Of a stretch of DNA of 64,000 nt, positions 58,894 to 64,000 are shown in pieces; within the stretch, counting starts at the first letter, position 1, and each line of letters begins with the position of its first letter. This DNA is from Raineyella fluvialis (GTDB lineage Bacteria > Actinomycetota > Actinomycetes > Propionibacteriales > Propionibacteriaceae): NCBI RefSeq assembly GCF_009646095.1, contig NZ_CP045725.1, positions 3,534,001 through 3,598,000 of the forward strand, in the 5' to 3' direction. Both the position numbers and the translations under genes were made by a program. The notes beneath the pieces are model-generated. The model searched no databases. It was not told the DNA's origin and saw only the letters and a program-made list of their open reading frames with translations.

Positions 58894-60123
58894 TCAGGCC
58901 TGGACCGGGGAACCGATGGTCGCCGAGAGTTCCTCGGTGACCGCCGCCAGCAGGCGCTGCTCGATGTCGGGCACGCCGATCTTGTTGATGATCTCGGTGA
59001 AGAAGCCGAAGACGACCAGGCGGCGGGCCTCCTCCTCGGAGATGCCACGGCTCTGCAGGTAGAACAGGTGCTCGTCGTCGAAGCGGCCGGTGGTGGCGGA
59101 GTGCCCGGCACCGGCGATCTCACCGGTCTCGATCTCCAGGTTGGGAACGGCGTCGGCACGGCACCCGTCGGTCAGGACCAGGTTGCGGTCCGACTCGTAG
59201 GTGTCGATCCCCTCGGCCGACTTGCGGATGAGTACGTCACCGATCCACACAGTGTGCGCACCCTGGCCCTGCAGCGCCCCGCGGTAGTCGACCTTCGAGA
59301 CCGACTTCGGGGTGGCGTGGTCGACGAGCAGTCGGTGCTCGAGGTGCTGGCCCGCGTCGGCGAAGTAGATGCCGTACTGGTGCAGTTCCCCGCCGACGCC
59401 GGCGTAGTCGGTGGTCTGGGTCAGCCGGACGAGCTCGCCGCCGAGGGTGGCGGTCACCGCGGTCACCTGGGCGTCGCGGCCCACCTCGATCGAGGTCTGG
59501 CCGGTGTGGACGGCATCGTCGTCCCACAGTTGCAGTTCGACGAGGTTGACGGTCGCGCCCTCACCGACCAGGACGGAGACGTACGCGTCGTACGTCGCCG
59601 AACCGAAGTGCTCCAGGACGATGGTGGCCTTGGCGTGGTGCCCGACAGTGATCGCCACGTGCTCGTGGACGACCGTCTCCGCGCCCTGACCGGTGAGGCC
59701 GAGGATCACCGGCGCGGTGAGTTCGGTCTCGGCCGGAACGTCGACCCGGACCGCTCCATCGGCGTTCGCGGCCGCGAGGACCGCGAGCCGGTCCATCGGC
59801 GCACGCCCACCCAGGGCACGGGCCTCCTCGCCGGAGATCCGGGTCAGGGTGACCCCCTCGGGCAGGCTCGACTCCCAGCGCAGCTTGGCCCCGGTGCCGT
59901 CGGCCTCGAGCAGGCCCCGCAGCCGCTTCAGCGGGGTGAACCGCCAGATCTCCTCGCGCCCCTTGGGGACGGGGAAGTCGGCGACGTCCCAGGAGGGCGT
60001 GGCGTGCAGGTGCGAGGCGACCTTCGGCAGCGTGGGGACGCGCGGGACACTCACCGTCTCGGCGGCGGGACGCCCGGCGGACAGGCCTGGGGTGGAAGCG
60101 GTATCGACGGACAACGGGATCAC
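58894..60123 (-). CDS. sufD: SufD scaffold subunit
   Basis: A 409-residue SufD. The N-terminal part (PKGREEIWRFTPLKRLRGLL) and the beta-helix core (VNLVELQLWDDDAVHTGQTS, HRLLVDHATPKSVSKVDYRG, GAGHSATTGRFDDEHLFYLQ) match the SufB/SufD family; the HSAT and LQSRG segments near the C-terminus belong to the interface with SufC and SufB. It lies 40 bases after sufB and 50 before sufC. Confidence 0.95.
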   Translation of the reverse strand: MIPLSVDTASTPGLSAGRPAAETVSVPRVPTLPKVASHLHATPSWDVADFPVPKGREEIWRFTPLKRLRGLLEADGTGAKLRWESSLPEGVTLTRISGEEARALGGRAPMDRLAVLAAANADGAVRVDVPAETELTAPVILGLTGQGAETVVHEHVAITVGHHAKATIVLEHFGSATYDAYVSVLVGEGATVNLVELQLWDDDAVHTGQTSIEVGRDAQVTAVTATLGGELVRLTQTTDYAGVGGELHQYGIYFADAGQHLEHRLLVDHATPKSVSKVDYRGALQGQGAHTVWIGDVLIRKSAEGIDTYESDRNLVLTDGCRADAVPNLEIETGEIAGAGHSATTGRFDDEHLFYLQSRGISEEEARRLVVFGFFTEIINKIGVPDIEQRLLAAVTEELSATIGSPVQA

Positions 60124-60163
60124 TTTCTCGGGTCGTACGGGGTGGGGCGGTCGGGGTCCGGGG

Positions 60164-61597
60164 TCAGCCGACGGCCCCCTCCATCTGCATCTCGATCAGG
60201 CGGTTGAGCTCCAGGGCGTACTCCATCGGGAGCTCCTTGGCGATCGGCTCGACGAAGCCGCGCACGATCATCGCCATCGCCTCGTCCTCGGCCATGCCGC
60301 GGGACATCAGGTAGAACAACTGGTCCTCGGAGACCTTCGAGACGGTGGCCTCGTGGGCCATCGACACGTCGTCCTCACGGATGTCGACGTACGGGTAGGT
60401 GTCGGACCTGGAGATCGTGTCGACCAGCAGCGCGTCACAGCGCACCGAGGACTTCGAGTTGTAGGCCCCCTCCTCGACCTGGACCAGACCCCGGTAGGAG
60501 GACCGGCCGCCGCCGCGGGCGACCGACTTCGAGACGATCGAGCTGGACGTGTTCGGCGCCAGGTGGACCATCTTCGAGCCGGTGTCCTGGTGCTGGCCCT
60601 CGCCGGCGAAGGCGATGGACAGGGTCTCGCCGCGGGCGTGCTCACCCATCAGGTACACGGCCGGGTACTTCATCGTGACCTTCGACCCGATGTTGCCGTC
60701 GATCCACTCCATCGTCGCGCCCTCCTCGCAGGTGGCGCGCTTGGTGACGAGGTTGTAGACGTTGTTCGACCAGTTCTGGATCGTCGTGTACCGCACCCGG
60801 GCGTTCTTCTTGACGATGATCTCGACCACGGCGGAGTGCAGCGAGTCGGACTTGTAGATCGGGGCGGTGCAGCCCTCGACGTAGTGCACGTACGAGCCCT
60901 CGTCGGCGATGATCAGCGTCCGCTCGAACTGACCCATGTTCTCGGTGTTGATCCGGAAGTAGGCCTGCAGCGGGATCTCGACGTGGACGCCCTTCGGCAC
61001 GTAGATGAACGAGCCGCCGGACCAGACCGCCGTGTTCAGCGAGGCGAACTTGTTGTCGCCCGACGGGATGACGGTGCCGAAGTACTCCTCGAAGATCTCC
61101 GGGTGTTCCTTCAGGCCCGTGTCGGTGTCGAGGAAGATGACGCCCTGGCGCTCGAGCTCCTCGTTGATCTTGTGGTAGACCACCTCGGACTCGTACTGCG
61201 CGGCGACACCGGCGACGAGCCGGGCCTTCTCCGCCTCGGGGATGCCGAGCCGGTCGTAGGTGTTCTTGATGTCCTCAGGCAGGTCCTCCCAGGACTGCGC
61301 CTGCTTCTCGGTGGAGCGGACGAAGTACTTGATGTTCTCGAAATCGATGTCGCCGAGCTCGGCGCCCCAGCTCGGCATCGGCTTGCGCTCGAACAGCTTC
61401 AGCGCCTTGAGCCGGCGCTGCAGCATCCACTCGGGCTCGTGCTTGAGGCCGGAGATGTTCGCCACGACCGCCGCGCTCAGGCCACGTTCCGCCGCCGCAC
61501 CCGCCTTGTCCGGGTCGTGCCAGCCGTACTCGTAGTGGCCGAGCGCATCGATCTGCTCGGCCTGCGTGAGCTGCGGCTCGTTGGTCACCTGCGTCAT
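60164..61597 (-). CDS. sufB: SufB scaffold subunit
   Basis: A 477-residue SufB, on which iron-sulfur clusters are built. Landmarks are [20 protein letters not shown]-type N-terminus, [40 protein letters not shown] (conserved Cys), [10 protein letters not shown], and the C-terminal [20 protein letters not shown]. It lies three bases after the sufR stop, so it is co-transcribed with its regulator. Confidence 0.97.
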   Translation of the reverse strand: MTQVTNEPQLTQAEQIDALGHYEYGWHDPDKAGAAAERGLSAAVVANISGLKHEPEWMLQRRLKALKLFERKPMPSWGAELGDIDFENIKYFVRSTEKQAQSWEDLPEDIKNTYDRLGIPEAEKARLVAGVAAQYESEVVYHKINEELERQGVIFLDTDTGLKEHPEIFEEYFGTVIPSGDNKFASLNTAVWSGGSFIYVPKGVHVEIPLQAYFRINTENMGQFERTLIIADEGSYVHYVEGCTAPIYKSDSLHSAVVEIIVKKNARVRYTTIQNWSNNVYNLVTKRATCEEGATMEWIDGNIGSKVTMKYPAVYLMGEHARGETLSIAFAGEGQHQDTGSKMVHLAPNTSSSIVSKSVARGGGRSSYRGLVQVEEGAYNSKSSVRCDALLVDTISRSDTYPYVDIREDDVSMAHEATVSKVSEDQLFYLMSRGMAEDEAMAMIVRGFVEPIAKELPMEYALELNRLIEMQMEGAVG

Positions 61598-61600
61598 CGG

Positions 61601-62455
61601 TCAGCCCTCCTGGTGGGTGGCATGGGTGGTGGCACGCCCCGCGGGAGCGGGCGCGTCGGAATGGGTGCGCACCGCGGGAGCGGGCGCGTCGGTTCGGGGG
61701 TGGCGGCGACCCGTGAGGACCGCCGCGTCGGGGATGTGGGTGGTGCAGACACCGTTGCCGTCGGCGATGGTGGCCAGCCGCTGGACGTGGACGCCGAGCA
61801 GTCGGGAGAAGACTTCGGTCTCAGCGGCACACAACTCGGGGAACGCCACGGCCACGTGGGAGACCGGGCAGTGGTGCTGGCACAGCTGCTCACCGGTCCG
61901 GGAGGGCTGCATGGTGGCGACGTATCCCTCGTCGTTCAGTGCCCGGGCCAGCGCCTCCGGGGCGGCGATCGCCGTCCCCTCGGACGCGGCCTCCTCGAGG
62001 ATCACCTGGTAGCGCCGCACCACGTCGGACACGCGGTCCTCGGCGAACCGTTCGATGGCGGGGTCTCCCGCCATGGCCTGCAACTGGCGCAGCGCCTGGA
62101 TCGCCAGTTCGTCGTAGCTGGACGGGAAGTGCGCACGCCCTGCGTCAGTGAGCAGGAAGACCTTGGCGGGCCGTCCACGTCCACGGGATCCGTAGACACG
62201 CTCCTCCTCGCTGCGCAGGTCACCGTCCTCCTCGAGGAAGGCGAGGTGGCGGCGGACGGCGGCAGGAGTGAGATCGAGCCGTTCGGCGAGCTGGCCCGCG
62301 GTCGACGGCCCGTGCTCGAGGATCGAGCGGACCACCCGCTCCCGGGTCGTCCGCTCGGCCTCCCCCACACTGGGGGTGGGCAGCGGCGTACGCTCCGCCG
62401 CGGTGGCCGTCGCGCCACCGGACGGACGTACCGCGTCCACCCGGGAAGATTTCAC
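61601..62455 (-). CDS. sufR: SufR-type iron-sulfur-sensing transcriptional repressor
   Basis: A 284-residue regulator with an N-terminal winged helix (RVVRSILEHGPSTAGQLAERL, then TPAAVRRHLAFLEEDG, wing GRGRPAKVFLL) and a C-terminal cluster-binding part with four cysteines at 192, 196, 209 and 237 (LCQHHCP, PELCAAE, NGVCTTH). SufR homologues bind DNA with a [4Fe-4S] cluster and repress the suf operon until clusters are damaged or scarce. The last ~35 residues are a repeated DAPAPA tail. GTG start, apparently leaderless, under an operator-like palindrome. First gene of the operon. Confidence 0.93.
   Translation of the reverse strand: MKSSRVDAVRPSGGATATAAERTPLPTPSVGEAERTTRERVVRSILEHGPSTAGQLAERLDLTPAAVRRHLAFLEEDGDLRSEEERVYGSRGRGRPAKVFLLTDAGRAHFPSSYDELAIQALRQLQAMAGDPAIERFAEDRVSDVVRRYQVILEEAASEGTAIAAPEALARALNDEGYVATMQPSRTGEQLCQHHCPVSHVAVAFPELCAAETEVFSRLLGVHVQRLATIADGNGVCTTHIPDAAVLTGRRHPRTDAPAPAVRTHSDAPAPAGRATTHATHQEG
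61640..61692 (-). repeat. 20-base direct repeats in the sufR 3' end
   Basis: CGCGGGAGCGGGCGCGTCGG occurs at 61640-61659 and 61673-61692, a 33-base (11-codon) period that encodes the two DAPAPA-containing units of the SufR tail. Confidence 0.8.
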
Positions 62456-62489
62456 AACGCCATTGTTGTCTTAATCACCGGGAAGTCAA
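62453..62489 (-). promoter_or_regulatory. suf operon promoter with SufR-like operator
   Basis: On the minus strand TTGACT (62489-62484) and AACAAT (62467-62462) are spaced 16 bases apart, and the GTG start follows six bases after the -10. The inverted repeat ACAAC-N6-GTTGT (62469-62454) covers the -10 box, the predicted transcription start and the first base pairs of the start codon. A repressor bound here would block initiation directly. Confidence 0.6.
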
Positions 62490-62541
62490 AACAGCAGCGT
62501 GCCGTTCCCGGATACCGGACAGCGGCACCGTGCACTCCCGT

Positions 62542-63375
62542 TCAGACGCGTCCCTGGAGGAAGTCGCCCACCAGGGCGGCGAACGGCGCCGCCTTCTCGA
62601 TCTGGGTCCAGTGCCCACAGTGACCGAAGACGTGCAGCTGGCTGTCGTCGATCCAGTCGAGCAGGGTCGTCGAGTTGGACAGCGGGATGACCTTGTCGTC
62701 GCGCCCGTGGACGATCAGCGTCCGGTGCCCGATCGTACGGACCTCGGCCTCGGTATGGGCCAACCCGTCGACCCCCTGCTGGCGGGGTGCGGGGAACATC
62801 GCCGAGAAGGCCTCCTGCGCCCCCGGGCGCACGCTCGCCTCGTAGCGCATCCTGACCAGGTCATCGGTGATCAGCGACGAGTCGTACGCGAACGTCGACC
62901 GCATCAGGTCGTCCATCGTCTCCAGCGACGGCTCGTAGCCCCAGACCCGGTCGAGACCCTCGGTGAGTTCGAAGGGGACCCCGGCCGCGCCCATCAGGAT
63001 CACCTTGTCGACCCGCTCGGGGTGGTGGATCGCCAGGGAGAGGGCCATCGACCCGCCGAAGGAGTTACCCACCACCGAGGCCTTCTCGATACCCAGCGCG
63101 TCCATGAACGCGATCATCTGGTCCAGCCAGACCTGGCGGCTGTAGGTGATGCCGTCCGGGACCCGGCTGTAGCCGAAGCCGGCGAAGTCGGGCGCCAGCA
63201 CGCGGAACTTCGGTGACAGGGCAGCGATCAGCAGGCGCCAGTTCGCCCACGCGCTGACGCCGGGGCCGGACCCGTGGAACAGCAGGACGGGTGCCCCTTC
63301 GCCGATGTCGTGGTAGTTCGTGACAATGTCCCCGGTCTGTACGGATTGGCCGATCTCGGGGTTCTGTTCGCTCAT
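62542..63375 (-). CDS. Alpha/beta hydrolase, meta-cleavage product hydrolase type
   Basis: A 277-residue alpha/beta-fold hydrolase. LLFHGSGPGVSAWANWR is the oxyanion-hole region, the nucleophile is Ser in GNSFGGSMAL (about residue 107), the acid is in VHGRDDKVIP and the catalytic His in FGHCGHWTQIE. These match C-C bond hydrolases such as DmpD, XylF and BphD, which open ring-cleavage products of aromatic compounds. No dioxygenase or other pathway gene adjoins it, so the assignment is by family only. The ATG follows AAAGGAAC; a TAGCCT box lies at 63440-63435. Confidence 0.82.
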   Translation of the reverse strand: MSEQNPEIGQSVQTGDIVTNYHDIGEGAPVLLFHGSGPGVSAWANWRLLIAALSPKFRVLAPDFAGFGYSRVPDGITYSRQVWLDQMIAFMDALGIEKASVVGNSFGGSMALSLAIHHPERVDKVILMGAAGVPFELTEGLDRVWGYEPSLETMDDLMRSTFAYDSSLITDDLVRMRYEASVRPGAQEAFSAMFPAPRQQGVDGLAHTEAEVRTIGHRTLIVHGRDDKVIPLSNSTTLLDWIDDSQLHVFGHCGHWTQIEKAAPFAALVGDFLQGRV

Positions 63376-63666
63376 GCTGGTCGTTCCTTTCGAGCCGCGT
63401 CGTTGCTGGCCCGGTGGGTGGCGGGATCCGTTTCAGGCTAGAAGGGCGGCGGACGAGGCGTCCGGTCGTTTCCGTCCTGACGAACGGGGACCTACGGCGA
63501 TACCGGGGAGCGGAGTGCCGCAGCAGCGAGCCGCATGCTGGTCGCCTGGAGCCGCTGGGACAATCAAGCGCTCGGCCACCCGCTCTCGCCGCGTGGCAGC
63601 CACACCCGCTGGTCCACCCGCCATCCCTCACCCGTTTCTCAGTCGGCGCCGACCTAGACTCATCGG
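63376..63666. other. Divergent intergenic region, hydrolase and ABC genes
   Basis: Just under 300 bases with no gene that I can support. The hydrolase side has AAAGGAAC and a minus-strand TAGCCT (63440-63435); the ABC side has TAGACT (63655-63660). No clear repeats or regulator sites are seen. Confidence 0.5.
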
Positions 63667-63669
63667 GTG
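63655..63669 (+). promoter_or_regulatory. Leaderless promoter of the ABC ATPase at 63667
   Basis: TAGACT, six bases, then GTG. Confidence 0.5.
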
Positions 63670-64000
63670 CTCGACTCCCCCGACGCCCTCGAGATCGACG
63701 ACCTGGTCGTACGGCTCGGTGGGCGCACCATCATCGACTCCCTTTCCCTGCGTGCGGAACCCGGTCGGGTGACCGCGCTGCTGGGCCCCAACGGCGCGGG
63801 GAAGACGACCCTGATCCGCTGCTGCACGGGCATCCTCACCCCGGACGCCGGCGCGATCCGGATCATGGGCGACGACGCGGCCGCGGCCTGCCAGCAGGGC
63901 CGGGTCGGCATGATGCCGCAGACGACCGGCGCATGGTCCGGGGTCCGGCCACTGGAGTTGCTGCGCTACCTGGCGTCACTGCACGCTCATCCGCTGCCCA
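63667..64000 (+). CDS. ABC transporter ATP-binding protein, N-terminal part (runs off window)
   Basis: The first 111 residues of an ATPase subunit. The Walker A motif GPNGAGKTT, preceded by VTALL, and LTPDAGAIRIMGDD are visible, followed by the Q-loop MMPQTTGAWSG. The style is that of DrrA/CcmA-type exporters. In mycobacteria an ABC ATPase-permease pair is divergent from sufR, and this gene occupies the equivalent place, although a hydrolase gene is inserted between them here. Signature and Walker B lie beyond the end. Confidence 0.85.
   Translation, partial: MLDSPDALEIDDLVVRLGGRTIIDSLSLRAEPGRVTALLGPNGAGKTTLIRCCTGILTPDAGAIRIMGDDAAAACQQGRVGMMPQTTGAWSGVRPLELLRYLASLHAHPLP

Noticed and set aside
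62456-62467. ATG-GCG-TTG-TGA mini frame just before the sufR GTG
   Set aside because: It falls inside the -10/operator region and would not be transcribed if the message starts at the GTG.
59693-62623. 976-codon plus-strand frame opposite sufB, sufD and sufR
   Set aside because: Same cause: it is antisense to three clear suf genes on the minus strand.

Overview
The window is chromosomal DNA of a high-GC Gram-positive bacterium, most likely an actinobacterium of the Propionibacteriales/Propionibacteriaceae type. This rests on very GC-rich codon use, GTG starts, actinobacterial families (DUF3099, DUF4439, DUF2254, the DUF4081-GNAT fusion, InhA-type FabI), a SufR-SufBDCSU-SufT cluster, and many apparently leaderless genes with a TANNNT box 6-7 bases before an ATG/GTG start. 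It is almost entirely core genome. I see no phage, CRISPR array, insertion sequence, tRNA or rRNA.

Layout. 0-10.3 kb, mostly plus strand: end of coaD, argE, rpmB, rpsO, pnp, an M16 peptidase, dapB, an aminoglycoside-phosphotransferase-fold protein, a GNAT (minus) and RNase J. 10.3-18.3 kb, minus strand: rimP-nusA-ylxR-infB-rbfA-truB-ribF, the translation/transcription core cluster. 18.4-28.1 kb: a DUF4439 lipoprotein (plus), then (minus) a TSUP permease, proS, DUF2254, DUF4081-GNAT, ispG, rseP and dxr, i.e. two non-mevalonate isoprenoid steps with a site-2 protease. 28.2-33.7 kb, plus strand: an aromatic-acid MFS transporter behind a CRP/GlxR-like site, then an FMN riboswitch and the full riboflavin operon ribD-ribE-ribBA-ribH. 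33.7-39.1 kb, minus: rpsB, tsf, pyrH, frr, cdsA and rlmN (read in transcription order). 39.5-44.9 kb: a tandem-M23 peptidase, xerC, peptide deformylase, a SpoU-type RNA methyltransferase, a small NfeD-like membrane protein with an ABC ATPase, and an unrecognised conserved protein. 45-50.2 kb: fabG-fabI, DUF3099, moaA with a DUF6457 protein, SURF1 and an RlmA-type methyltransferase. 50.3-55.8 kb: an ABC exporter, an HTH protein with a basic tail, an ABC-F ATPase and a membrane acyltransferase. 55.9-62.5 kb: the suf iron-sulfur assembly operon with its SufR-type repressor first. 62.5-64 kb: a meta-cleavage-type hydrolase and the start of an ABC ATPase.

Data quality. Ten genes, several of them essential elsewhere (infB, proS, cdsA, ribE, sufS), are broken by twelve single-base deletions in all. 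Every deletion can be explained by shortening of a G or C run. I treat these as sequencing or assembly errors and give each gene as one CDS across the break, with the break position stated.

The most interesting signals are the recurrent leaderless promoter/start modules, the operator-like palindrome over the SufR promoter and start, the fused double-M23 peptidase, a possible ATC start for the M16 peptidase, the riboflavin/MFS block set inside an otherwise typical rlmN-dxr neighbourhood, and an apparent inversion separating ribF from rpsO. I found no clear undescribed multi-gene system.
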